Of a stretch of 29,000 bases of DNA, positions 7,938 through 16,211 are shown one piece after another. The DNA comes from a virus. The translations under genes were made by a program, and so were the position numbers. Below the pieces are notes generated by a model. That model worked only from the letters and a program-made list of their open reading frames with translations, was not told where the DNA came from and did not search any database. How positions within the stretch are numbered: the stretch's first letter is position 1; each line of letters opens with the position of its first letter. The stretch spans positions 1-29,000 of IMG/VR virus record IMGVR_UViG_3300034374_007549; one strand, given 5' to 3'.

Positions 7938-8357
7938 ATGATACAGTATATATACAAAATAGAAAATAAATTAAATGGTAAGGTTTACATAGGGAAGACC
8001 AAAGACCTAGAAAAAAGAATATACCAACACAGAAGGAATGTTGGTAAAAAGAGACATAGATTATATGACGCAATATTACATTATACATGGGATAATTTTT
8101 TAGTGGAAATTATAGATAAAACTGAGGGTGATATAGATGAATTAGAGAAACACTATATTAAACAATACAATTCAATTACAGAGGGTTATAATTATACTGA
8201 AGGTGGTGAAGGTGGTGACACATTTACACATAAAAGTGAAGACGAAAAAAATATAACCAGAAAGAAATTAAGTAAAGCAGCTAAAATAAGTAACCAAAAA
8301 AATATAGAGAGAACACTAAAAAACTTTGGGAAAACCCAGAATATAGAGAAAAAATAA
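7938..8357 (+). CDS. GIY-YIG homing endonuclease, catalytic half (frameshifted gene)
   Basis: 139 aa as read in this frame. The GIY-YIG nuclease domain occupies about residues 3-95: YIY (4-6), VYIG (16-19, with catalytic-type Y17), R27, and E70 (DELEKHYI) as the metal-binding glutamate. It ends at TAA 8355-8357 just after a Lys/Ser-rich linker. The remaining DNA-binding modules continue in the -1 frame to 8677 (separate entry). The full gene would be about 246 aa, a normal length for a phage free-standing homing endonuclease. It stands alone between two terminators (7903-7937 and 8701-8727), typical of an inserted intergenic endonuclease cassette. Its leader is only the T-tract of the terminator, so expression is expected to be poor. 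Confidence 0.85.
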   Translation: MIQYIYKIENKLNGKVYIGKTKDLEKRIYQHRRNVGKKRHRLYDAILHYTWDNFLVEIIDKTEGDIDELEKHYIKQYNSITEGYNYTEGGEGGDTFTHKSEDEKNITRKKLSKAAKISNQKNIERTLKNFGKTQNIEKK

Positions 8358-8677
8358 CCAAAAAACTCAAAGAAATTAACCAAACAGAAGAATATAGGAC
8401 TAAAATATCTGAAGGACTTAAAAAAAGGTTAAAAGAACCTGAGTTACTTAAAAAATGGTCTGAAGTTAAAAGTGGTAAGAAAAATGGTAGGTGGTTAGGT
8501 GTTATAGTTGTTTACGATGAAAATGATAATGAGATTGGTAGGTATGAAACAGCTGTAGAGGCAGCTAAAGAATTAGGTATTACGGCTCATGTAATAAGAG
8601 ATAAAGCTAGAAATGGTGAACCATATAAATCAAGAAAAACAAAAAACTATGGAATTAGGTTTAAATTCGTTAAGTAA
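8294..8677 (+). pseudogene. GIY-YIG endonuclease C-terminal half (NUMOD3/NUMOD1), -1 frame
   Basis: This frame is open from 8294 to TAA 8675-8677 and continues the GIY-YIG gene. From 8303 it reads YRENTKKLWENPEYREK, then more NPE/EEYRTK-type repeats typical of NUMOD3 DNA-contacting modules. It ends with a NUMOD1-like helix-turn-helix (VVYDENDNEIGRYETAVEAA...LGI, then ...YGIRFKFVK). The match quality from 8303 puts the frame change in the seven-A run at 8296-8302; a second A-run lies at 8318-8323. Restoring one A would fuse both halves. It is either a broken gene, an assembly indel, or a slippage-expressed protein. It has no start codon of its own in a convincing position. Confidence 0.8.
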
Positions 8678-8700
8678 TTAAACCAAAACAAATATTAACT

Positions 8701-8727
8701 AACCCCATCAGAAATGGTGGGGTTTTT
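8701..8727 (+). terminator. Terminator after the GIY-YIG gene
   Basis: A 10-bp stem (aaccccatca 8701-8710, tggtggggtt 8715-8724; one T-G pair) with a GAAA tetraloop is followed by TTT (8725-8727). It lies 23 bases after the end of the endonuclease frame and upstream of gp25, so baseplate transcription probably starts downstream of it. Confidence 0.9.
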
Positions 8728-8772
8728 CATGCTTAAAATTTACATTTAAGTAATTACCCATAAATTATAAAA

Positions 8773-8785
8773 TTAGATATTTATT
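8773..8785 (+). promoter_or_regulatory. Candidate late promoter element before gp25
   Basis: TTAGATATTTATT ends 13 bases before the gp25 ATG and recurs exactly before the gp6 gene (10886-10898, 15 bases before its ATG). It lies between a terminator and the first baseplate gene, where a promoter is needed. The reverse complement contains AATAAATA, one base from the T4 late promoter TATAAATA, so its orientation is uncertain. Shorter versions (ATATTTATT) occur inside genes, which lowers confidence. Confidence 0.35.
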
Positions 8786-8798
8786 AATAAAAAGATTT

Positions 8799-9203
8799 AT
8801 GGCAGAAAGATTTATTAACATAGAGTTCCCCTTCCAAGACGATAATAACAAAAATTATTTCTTGAAGATGAATAAAGATGGAAAAAGGGCTTTAAAATCT
8901 GATCTAATGCATTTGTTATTAACAACACCTGGTGATAGGTTATATTTACCTGATTTTGGTACAAATTTAAGAAAATTTATTTTTGAACAAAATGATAACG
9001 AAACTTATAATGGTATAAAAGAAGAGATACAATCGGTGATTAACAAATACATACCAAACCTTAAATTAACAGAATTAACAATAAACAAACCCGAAGTTGG
9101 TGAATATAATGTGGATATAGAACATTCTGCTGTTGTAAGAATAGATTATGTTTATACTGAGGGTGCTTTATCACAAACAGATTTTGTGGAATTTGTTATA
9201 TAA
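8799..9203 (+). CDS. 25: gp25-like baseplate wedge subunit
   Basis: 134 aa (T4 gp25 is 132). GPW/gp25 family: a conserved component of the inner baseplate wedge core that joins the gp6 dimer and nucleates sheath attachment in contractile tails. The family signature is clear: a FPF near the N-terminus (10-12), then LLLTTPGDRLYLPDFGTNLR (39-58) and FIFE (60-63). The usual G-E-R of the core-bundle (EPR) motif is G-D-R here. Its TAA stop (9201-9203) touches the stop of the minus-strand endonuclease (9204-9206) with no gap. In P2-like and T4-like genomes gp25 (W) directly precedes gp6 (J). Here the pair is split by that endonuclease gene. Confidence 0.93.
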   Translation: MAERFINIEFPFQDDNNKNYFLKMNKDGKRALKSDLMHLLLTTPGDRLYLPDFGTNLRKFIFEQNDNETYNGIKEEIQSVINKYIPNLKLTELTINKPEVGEYNVDIEHSAVVRIDYVYTEGALSQTDFVEFVI

Positions 9204-10826
9204 TTAATTTGTTTTATATACATATACTTTTTGACCAGAATCAAAAATCCTACTTAAACCCATTTCTAACATAATTTCTGTTGCTGTTTTATTTATATCA
9301 CCACCCATTTCTATTAATTTATGTTTTTGGTATTTAATACGATTCTCTTTTTTCCCTTTATTTACAACAAACCAATTAGGTGTGGTATTTTTAACAAATT
9401 CAAAACCAAGGTTTTCATATAATAATCCTTGACTCCATGATCTATCAGCATAACTAATTATATTACTAGGGTTATAATTTTTAATAAAGTGTGTGAATAA
9501 TTTAGATGCTGCACCAACAACACTAATATTTAATTTATTACAAAATCTTATTAATTCATATTCCGAACTATTCAAAATAGGTCTTTTACCAAAAGTCATA
9601 ATTGAGACTAATTCATCTTTATAATATAACCCTAAATCTATTTTGGAACCAACACTACCTTGTATATGATTTGTATCTAAAAATTTCTTTTTATCTCTTT
9701 TATTAACAACTTTAATTACACACTTACGTGCATATATTTTATATTCATTTAATTTTAGGATATTCTTTATTCTAGATTTTACGATATTTTCCTTTAACAA
9801 CCAATCATCTTCATAAATATGTATTAATTGTACACCCATCTCTTCACACTTATTTGTTTTTATTAAGTGATAATCATTATTTTTATATTCCTCTGAATGC
9901 CAATACAAACCATTATATTCTATAGCTATATTGTGTGATGGTATATAAATATCTAATTCATACTCTTTTAATAAAGATCTATCATTTTCAATACACTCAA
10001 TACCCATTTCTCTAATAAAATCAACTATTTTTTTCTCGTTTAATGATAAACTATTACTACAATTTTTACAACCATAACAATTTAAGTGATAATGTGGTCT
10101 AACATTTATGATACCATGTATTGGACATATTATTTTAACCTCATCAAAGGTTGATTTATAATCTACCAATGAATAATCATATTTATTACCATGTATTTGT
10201 TTTGATTTTTCAATAAACATTTGTGTATTTATAATCCTACCTACACATTCTGGACAACCTTGTTTTTTTGAGATATGGTTATTAGGTATTTGTTCAAACT
10301 CACCATGAATTGGACATGTAATTTTAATAGGTTTTCTAGATAATTCATAATCTACTTTATAGTAATCATATTTATCACCATGAACTTCTTTTGCTTTAAT
10401 TATAAAAAGTTTTGTATCCATTTTAGTAGTTCCACCACAATACCTACACCCTTTACCACTTAAATGATTACCAGGTGTTTGTTCAAACTCACCATGTATT
10501 GGACATATTAATTTTACCTTTGTCCCCAATGATTTATATTCTACCAATGAGTAATCATATTTATCACCATGTATATTAATAGCTTCACTAATAAACTCTT
10601 CTTTTGTTTTCCTTTGATTATTAGATACTTTAATTATGGCACACTGATTACATCCTTGTTTAGCATTAACATGTTTTACTGGTTTTTGTTCAAACACACC
10701 ATGAATTGGGCATATTATCTTTACTTTTGTTGATGAGTTTTTATATTCTACTAATGAATAATCATATTTAATACCATGTATTTTAACGGCTTCAGTAATG
10801 AATTCTTTTTGTGTTTTTTTTCTCAT
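9204..10826 (-). CDS. Homing endonuclease: four Cys/His modules plus Vsr-like nuclease
   Basis: 540 aa from the ATG at 10826. A TTG nine codons upstream (10853) would extend the frame but is less likely. Residues ~5-260 are four tandem ~65-aa modules with the consensus F-x-x-x-A-x-x-x-H-G-x-K-Y-D-Y-S-L-V-x-Y, CPIHG and GC-x-x-C. Each supplies C-x2-H and C-x2-C ligands: C39/H42-C59/C62, C108/H111-C127/C130, C171/H174-C191/C194, C234/H237-C253/C256. They resemble the DUF723 family and are likely zinc-bound DNA readers. The nuclease core follows, with E290, LD292, E303 and YWH310S (ELDIYIP...IAIEYNGLYWHSE). This matches the Vsr-like (EDxHD) phage homing endonucleases related to I-Bth0305I. The C-terminal ~200 residues are further folded sequence. 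It is the only gene on the minus strand and lies convergently against gp25. Confidence 0.82.
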   Translation of the reverse strand: MRKKTQKEFITEAVKIHGIKYDYSLVEYKNSSTKVKIICPIHGVFEQKPVKHVNAKQGCNQCAIIKVSNNQRKTKEEFISEAINIHGDKYDYSLVEYKSLGTKVKLICPIHGEFEQTPGNHLSGKGCRYCGGTTKMDTKLFIIKAKEVHGDKYDYYKVDYELSRKPIKITCPIHGEFEQIPNNHISKKQGCPECVGRIINTQMFIEKSKQIHGNKYDYSLVDYKSTFDEVKIICPIHGIINVRPHYHLNCYGCKNCSNSLSLNEKKIVDFIREMGIECIENDRSLLKEYELDIYIPSHNIAIEYNGLYWHSEEYKNNDYHLIKTNKCEEMGVQLIHIYEDDWLLKENIVKSRIKNILKLNEYKIYARKCVIKVVNKRDKKKFLDTNHIQGSVGSKIDLGLYYKDELVSIMTFGKRPILNSSEYELIRFCNKLNISVVGAASKLFTHFIKNYNPSNIISYADRSWSQGLLYENLGFEFVKNTTPNWFVVNKGKKENRIKYQKHKLIEMGGDINKTATEIMLEMGLSRIFDSGQKVYVYKTN

Positions 10827-10853
10827 ATAGTTCTTTACGATAGTTCGTTTCAA

Positions 10854-10913
10854 TATAAATATATTAAATATTAAAAAAAATAAATTTAGATATTTATTTA
10901 AAAAATAAGTTAG
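10854..10913 (+). promoter_or_regulatory. Divergent intergenic region upstream of gp6 and the endonuclease
   Basis: This A/T-only-like spacer separates the minus-strand endonuclease from gp6. It holds an exact T4 late-promoter word TATAAATA (10854-10861, + strand, 53 bases before the gp6 ATG) and TTAGATATTTATT (10886-10898), the 13-mer also found before gp25. Because gp6 cannot be co-transcribed cleanly through an opposing gene, a promoter is expected here. Which element serves is undecided, and TATAAATA also occurs by chance inside genes of the window. Confidence 0.45.
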
Positions 10914-12785
10914 ATGTCAACACAAACAAAAAAAATAAATTATTTTGCTAGGAACTTCGCTGATGTTAGAGGTGAGTTAATAGATTTCATTAAACTATAT
11001 TATCCCGATTTATATAGTGATTTTAACGATGCGTCAGTTGGTACAATGTTATTAGAGTTAAACGCTGCTGTAGCTGATATGTTATCATATCATACAGATA
11101 GAATGTTTAATGAGACCCAATTGGATTACGCACAAGAACGTAAAAATGTTTTAGCTATAGCGAGAACTTTGGGTTTAAAAATACCTGGTTTACGACCTAG
11201 TGTTACTTTGGTTGATTTCGCTGTAACCATACCTGTCAGAGGTGATACTTGGGATATTAGATACGCACCAACAATTAGATATGGTTCACAAGTTTTAGGT
11301 GGTGGCCAAACTTTTGAAAATTTAGAAGATATAGATTTTTCATCACCTTACACAACAGGAGGTATACCAAATAGGTTAATTTTACCTAATGTTGATGATA
11401 ATGGTATTTTAAGGGATTATACTATAGTTAAGAGGGAGTTGGTAGTTAATGGTTTAACAAAAACATTTAAAAAAGTTATAACTCAAGTAGATTCAAAACC
11501 ATTCTTAAATATTTATTTACCTGACAACAATGTATTGTCGGTAGAAAGTATTATTAATTTAGAAGGTACTAATTTTACAACAACACCAACTTTGGATCAA
11601 TATCTAGACCCAACGTTAAGATGGTATGAAATGGATTCTTTGGCTGAAGATAAAATTTTTGTTGAGGATGGTGTCAGAGAAACAGATAATTCGGCTGTTA
11701 GACCTGGTAAATATGTGAGTACAACAAGGCGTTTTGTTAAAGAATTTACAGACAATGGTTATTGTAAATTAACTTTTGGTTCTGGATCTAACACAATGGA
11801 TGAACAACTAAAAAACATATCTTCAACAGGCATTAAAATAGGTGATTTTATTAATACAACGGCTTTGGGTGAAATAATAAAACCAAACACAACACTTTTT
11901 GTTAGATACAGAGTTGGTGGTGGACCTAGTACAAATATTGGACCGAATAGTGTTAATAGTATTGGTTTAATGACTATTAATGTTGATGGACCTAATAATG
12001 CTATTAACCAAAATGTTAAAAGAAGTTTAAGAGTTAATAACCCAATTCCTGCTATTGGTGGGGCGGGTATTCCATCGGTTGAACAAATAAGACAACTAAC
12101 TAAATATAACTTTGCATCACAAAATAGAGCAGTTACAATTAAAGATTATCACGCTATAATTGGTAAAATACCTGGTAAATTTGGTTCACCATATAGATAT
12201 ACTGTAACAGAAAACCAAAATAAAATAGATGTTAGTGTGTTAGGGTTAAATGCGAATGGCAAATTAACAAACCAATCAACAAATACACTAAAAGAAAATA
12301 TAGCTACATGGTTATCTGATTATAGAATGATTAATGATTATGTTTTGGTTAGAGATGGTAAAATAGTTAATTTAGGTTTTGATATAGATTTGTTTATAGA
12401 TAAAGCAGTTAACCAATCCGAGGTAATTAATAATGTTATTAATAGTATTAAAAACTATTTTGATGTTAAAAAATGGGAGATGGGTGATAATATTTATATG
12501 GCACAACTAATAGAAAATATTAATAATGTTGGTGGTGTATTAAATGTTATTAAAGCAGATGTATATAATTTAATTGGTGGTAAGTATTCATTAAACCAAT
12601 TATCACAAGCATTTATTCCATCATCAACAGTCACAACACAACAACCATTTAATAATGGTAAACAAATAGATTTGGGTGAGGATTATGCATTGTATGGTGA
12701 TTATAATTCTATGTTTGAGATTAAATATCCTGAAACAGATATTAGGGTAAGAGTTAAAAAAGCTTCAGTAGTTACACAGTCTTAA
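10914..12785 (+). CDS. 6: gp6-like baseplate wedge protein (baseplate J family)
   Basis: 623 aa (T4 gp6 is 660). It forms the dimeric ring that joins the baseplate wedges and triggers the sheath-contraction conformational change. Support: an N-terminal block with PDLYSDFNDASVGTMLLELN (31-50) followed by ...ADMLSYHTDRMFNETQLDYA and R-x-N-V...A-R-T-L-G, the standard gp6/J opening. A mid-region matches the J-family AP.IGG.G....E.IR segment (NPIPAIGGAGIPSVEQIRQL, then VTIKDYHAII at about 410). The C-terminal domain has alternating beta segments and helices. The upstream region has a candidate promoter, since the endonuclease interrupts any continuous gp25-gp6 transcript. The next gene starts 4 bases after the stop. 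Confidence 0.92.
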   Translation: MSTQTKKINYFARNFADVRGELIDFIKLYYPDLYSDFNDASVGTMLLELNAAVADMLSYHTDRMFNETQLDYAQERKNVLAIARTLGLKIPGLRPSVTLVDFAVTIPVRGDTWDIRYAPTIRYGSQVLGGGQTFENLEDIDFSSPYTTGGIPNRLILPNVDDNGILRDYTIVKRELVVNGLTKTFKKVITQVDSKPFLNIYLPDNNVLSVESIINLEGTNFTTTPTLDQYLDPTLRWYEMDSLAEDKIFVEDGVRETDNSAVRPGKYVSTTRRFVKEFTDNGYCKLTFGSGSNTMDEQLKNISSTGIKIGDFINTTALGEIIKPNTTLFVRYRVGGGPSTNIGPNSVNSIGLMTINVDGPNNAINQNVKRSLRVNNPIPAIGGAGIPSVEQIRQLTKYNFASQNRAVTIKDYHAIIGKIPGKFGSPYRYTVTENQNKIDVSVLGLNANGKLTNQSTNTLKENIATWLSDYRMINDYVLVRDGKIVNLGFDIDLFIDKAVNQSEVINNVINSIKNYFDVKKWEMGDNIYMAQLIENINNVGGVLNVIKADVYNLIGGKYSLNQLSQAFIPSSTVTTQQPFNNGKQIDLGEDYALYGDYNSMFEIKYPETDIRVRVKKASVVTQS

Positions 12786-12789
12786 TGTT

Positions 12790-15195
12790 ATGGAAAGAAT
12801 AAAACAGTTATTAGGTAGGGCAAGATTTAAATTAGCTTCAGATTTGGACTATACATATAGTTTTAATTTGGAGAATAAAAATGCCTTACTAAAAAATAAT
12901 TTAAATAAAATCGTAACAATATTAAGTCAAGAAGATGTTTTTAGACAAGAAAGAATTAAATCTAAAAAACATAGGGTTACAGGTAAACTAAATATAATAA
13001 CTGATAATAAACTAGGTTATGGTGAGGAACCATATATAAAATACCCAACAACAGATGAGTGGTCACCAAAATTTAATGGTAATGTTAGTAACTTAAAAAC
13101 AGACCCTAATAGTTGGGTTTTACAGGTTTTATACCCTAGTTCAATAGACAAATATACGAATTTGGAATCATCAAACCAAGCATATAGAGGTGTTAATATA
13201 AACAAAACAAAAGGGGTTACATCTAAAACGTTATTACAAATAACAACAACACAAAATCATGGTTTAATTGAGGGTGATTATTGTTATATCTATAGTATAG
13301 ATAAAGACAGTGTCTACACTGGTGTACATAAAGTTGAGTTTTTGGGTGAAAATGGTAATGACACAGAAACAACAGTTAGATTAAATACTAAGTTCACTAT
13401 AAATGAAAGTGATGAAAAATTATTATTAAAAAGAGTTTCTAAACCATCATCATATGATTTAACATTTAGCAACACACAAAAACCAATAAAAGTAAGTATA
13501 TGTAATCAAAACGGTATAGACGTATCAATCACAAACCCAACAGCTAATTATGTTAAAATAATAACAGGTGACCTAACATCCAACCCTGATTCAACACACG
13601 GTTTAAGAGAAGGTGATTATGTAGATATTAGGGTTAAGGATAATAATAATTTAGAATTAAATGGTTTACACAGAGTCGAAAAGATTATAAATAGATATGG
13701 TTTTGTTATAGACCTAAAATTAAATAACCCAATACCACCCAACCCTAATTTTGATTTTAGAAGAATGAGTGGTACACCATCTGATTATTACATACGTAAA
13801 TTTGAAGTTTTAACTGGTAATGGTTATGATGTAACAAGAGCCACATCATTTGGTAGTAATATATACCCTGAAACACAAATAAAAGAATTGGGTGTATCTA
13901 ATTTAACATGGTTATTTACTTTTTTAGATGATATAGATTTAACCAACGTATATAGTCACAGAGGAGGCCAAGTTACTGAATTATATTTAGCGACAATTAA
14001 AATGGCTGGTGATAAACCTTATCCTTGGGGACCCGTAACAGCACATTGGGATTTCCAAAAAAGATATGCTGATAAAACAAATAAATTAGAAACAATATCC
14101 ATTTATAATTGGGGTAATGCTGGTGATGGTGTTGGTTCGTTGAATAAAATATTAAATGGGCCTTCATGTATTGGTGATTTTGTTGAATTTAATAGAAGTG
14201 AATTAAAAGAAAAAACTTTATCTGAGATTATACATAGATGGGGTTTAGCTCAAGATGAAAACATAGATTTGTCTGGATATGAAACGGAAGAACAATTATT
14301 AAGGTTTGGTATAGAGGATAAACATGAGTTGGTATATGGTGGTACATATGGTAATAATGATTCTTTAATGGTAAAATTACCTAAAACACCATGGACTTTT
14401 AGGTTTAGTATAAATATCGCACCTAGAGTAAGTGGAGGTGGACCATATGCACCAATAGACACAACAACAAAATATTGGATTAGGTGGAGAATATATAACG
14501 ATTATACTAACAATGATATCGAAGGGTTAGAGGGTCCACTACAAGGAAAAAAATTAGACTACCATTTATTTGATTTAACACAAACAGGTTCTCCACCTTA
14601 TTATGATAACCAGGGTAGAAATTATATATATATTTATGTTTATTCAGAGAAACCTTTAGATGTTTATAGTACTTTAAATGTTGAAAATACAACATCTGAT
14701 ATTGACATGTATAGAACAACTGCTGTTGCATTAAAAGATTGGTATAGTTCTGAAGAAACTTTTGGTGATGAATACGGTACAGGTTCAAGAAAAAGGACAA
14801 CCCAACAATCAAGTCGAACATTAAATTATTCAGAAGATGTTCTTTCTTTATTAGAAGCCCCAACCAAAGGTTATTATATCTACCCATTCCATAGGGTAGA
14901 TATTAGAAAATTTTCTAATGTAATCGAAACAGTTAAAGGAACTCAAAAAGTTGTGGGTATACCTGGTGATGCAGAAAAACGACCAAATGGTGATACAATA
15001 TGGAGAGATGTTTTGGAACCTGGTTATATCGAAGATGGTAATAATGGTGTGGACTTCCCTTTTTTAAATGGGGCTAATTATATTTTTATAAACAAAGATA
15101 TTTTTATTAGAAAACAATTATTAGAGGGTTTAGGTCTTAAAAAAACAGATGAAGGTAATAATACTAATAATGTCGAACCAATACAAATTTGTTAA
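12790..15195 (+). CDS. Large structural protein with duplicated HGL-EGDY modules (801 aa)
   Basis: 801 aa, probably a baseplate or wedge-associated protein by position directly after gp6. I do not recognise a named family. The N-terminus is helical and basic (residues 1-70). Two beta modules are related to each other: at about 150-205 (QNHGLIEGDYCYIYSID...YTGVHKVEF) and about 255-312 (THGLREGDYVDIRVKD...NGLHRVEKI). Both follow an HGL-x-EGDY...G-x-H-x-V pattern common in phage structural proteins. The C-terminal region contains YIYPFHRVDIRKF, RPNGDTIWRDVLEPGY and FPFLNGANYIFIN, which look like conserved packing motifs. Very few Cys, unlike later genes. The TAATG overlap with the next gene (15193-15197) implies coupled translation. 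A gp7/gp8/gp53-like role is possible but not shown. Confidence 0.8.
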   Translation: MERIKQLLGRARFKLASDLDYTYSFNLENKNALLKNNLNKIVTILSQEDVFRQERIKSKKHRVTGKLNIITDNKLGYGEEPYIKYPTTDEWSPKFNGNVSNLKTDPNSWVLQVLYPSSIDKYTNLESSNQAYRGVNINKTKGVTSKTLLQITTTQNHGLIEGDYCYIYSIDKDSVYTGVHKVEFLGENGNDTETTVRLNTKFTINESDEKLLLKRVSKPSSYDLTFSNTQKPIKVSICNQNGIDVSITNPTANYVKIITGDLTSNPDSTHGLREGDYVDIRVKDNNNLELNGLHRVEKIINRYGFVIDLKLNNPIPPNPNFDFRRMSGTPSDYYIRKFEVLTGNGYDVTRATSFGSNIYPETQIKELGVSNLTWLFTFLDDIDLTNVYSHRGGQVTELYLATIKMAGDKPYPWGPVTAHWDFQKRYADKTNKLETISIYNWGNAGDGVGSLNKILNGPSCIGDFVEFNRSELKEKTLSEIIHRWGLAQDENIDLSGYETEEQLLRFGIEDKHELVYGGTYGNNDSLMVKLPKTPWTFRFSINIAPRVSGGGPYAPIDTTTKYWIRWRIYNDYTNNDIEGLEGPLQGKKLDYHLFDLTQTGSPPYYDNQGRNYIYIYVYSEKPLDVYSTLNVENTTSDIDMYRTTAVALKDWYSSEETFGDEYGTGSRKRTTQQSSRTLNYSEDVLSLLEAPTKGYYIYPFHRVDIRKFSNVIETVKGTQKVVGIPGDAEKRPNGDTIWRDVLEPGYIEDGNNGVDFPFLNGANYIFINKDIFIRKQLLEGLGLKKTDEGNNTNNVEPIQIC

Positions 15196-16211
15196 TGAGT
15201 ACATATAGATATACAATAAGAAATAATAAAACTTTTTTTAGTGGTGGTACTGGTAGTATTGATCCTATGATAAGTAATGTAAATACTGGTACACAACAAT
15301 TTAGTGAGTATCTAACTATATATAAATACAAACCTGGACAACAAACTAGTTTTAGTACAAACGATTTGATTACTTATGGGGATAGCAATAGTGGAGTTAT
15401 AAATACACCAAATTTTAATAATGTTAAAACACAGGTACAAGGTAGTGCAATATTTTATACACAAAAAAATAAGAATAGTTTATTAATATCTTCAGGTACA
15501 ACCGTTAACCCCGACCTTAACTTTAAAAACATAATAATACCAATATCTAATCAAGGCAATGCAATGGATTATTCTGATGATATTGGTGGTTGGGTTGATG
15601 GTGAGGTTAAAAAAAATATTAACCCTATTTATGATGGAGAGAGGGTAAAATATAAATCTAAAAATATCGAAAAAGAGATTAAATTCCTTTTTCTTAAATC
15701 AAACACCGCCAATAACTTCCAAGATTCCTATGAGAATTGTGGATTCGTAACTGAAGATTTTTTAAAGAATAGATTTAAAAAAAGTTATTTTAGATTATAT
15801 TTTTTTGATAGTAATGATGTTAAAACACAAAAATTATTATTAACTGAAGATATTAGTGTTAACGGAACTAGAAGATCTTTTTTTAATTTTGATAGATTAT
15901 TTTGGTTAAAGAATGATGAATTATTTTTAAATACAAACAATGATAGGGTTGTTTATATGACAGCAAGATTTTTTAATGCAAAAACAGGTAAGGTACATAG
16001 ATTCATTAACCCACCAATTGGTGGGTATGGGGTTATAGACATAAATGACTTAAAACAAAACCCTCAATGGTTATCCGTACCTATTAAAATATTTAATCCA
16101 TCAAATAATAATGGTAGATATGGTTTTGAAGTTACTTATAATAATGGGAATGATGGTGTTGGATTAGATGGTGAAATAACTATGACTGAATATATATTAA
16201 AAACAACATAA
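15195..16211 (+). CDS. Structural protein of unknown function (338 aa)
   Basis: 338 aa from ATG 15195, which overlaps the previous stop as TAATG. A TTG two codons upstream is unlikely to be the start. Not recognised. It begins MSTYRYTIRNNKTFFSGGTG and is rich in Asn/Thr/Gly and aromatic residues with many short beta-like segments, as in tail and baseplate proteins. The centre has a longer, more helical, charged stretch (KNIEKEIKFLFLKSN). It ends with another TAATG overlap with the next gene. It carries a perfect 18-base palindrome near its 3' end (16009-16026). Position in the gp6-led block suggests a baseplate or tail component made in fixed ratio with its neighbours. Confidence 0.78.
   Translation: MSTYRYTIRNNKTFFSGGTGSIDPMISNVNTGTQQFSEYLTIYKYKPGQQTSFSTNDLITYGDSNSGVINTPNFNNVKTQVQGSAIFYTQKNKNSLLISSGTTVNPDLNFKNIIIPISNQGNAMDYSDDIGGWVDGEVKKNINPIYDGERVKYKSKNIEKEIKFLFLKSNTANNFQDSYENCGFVTEDFLKNRFKKSYFRLYFFDSNDVKTQKLLLTEDISVNGTRRSFFNFDRLFWLKNDELFLNTNNDRVVYMTARFFNAKTGKVHRFINPPIGGYGVIDINDLKQNPQWLSVPIKIFNPSNNNGRYGFEVTYNNGNDGVGLDGEITMTEYILKTT
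16009..16026. repeat. Perfect 18-base palindrome inside a structural gene
   Basis: ACCCACCAATTGGTGGGT reads identically on both strands. It lies in the coding frame (encoding the region INPPIGGY) in GC-richer bases than its surroundings. It could bind a dimeric protein, fold as a small hairpin in mRNA, or be chance. Confidence 0.7.

Noticed and set aside
8192-8383. Minus-strand Phe/Leu-rich 63-aa frame resembling a membrane peptide
   Set aside because: It is antisense to the Lys-rich part of the GIY-YIG gene; the hydrophobicity comes from complementing A-rich codons.
10827-10853. TTG at 10853 as start of the minus-strand endonuclease
   Set aside because: An ATG at 10826 (minus strand) precedes the first module directly. 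The TTG adds nine residues with no family support.
14507-14887. Minus-strand 126-aa open frame
   Set aside because: It is wholly inside the 801-aa structural gene, and its composition is that of antisense shadow translation.
15189-15194. TTG at 15189 as start of the 338-aa structural gene
   Set aside because: The ATG at 15195 makes the TAATG overlap seen at several other junctions in this block.
13687-15330. TATAAATA words as T4-type late promoters
   Set aside because: Exact matches near 13686 and 15321 are deep inside genes, so the word is not specific in this AT-rich DNA.
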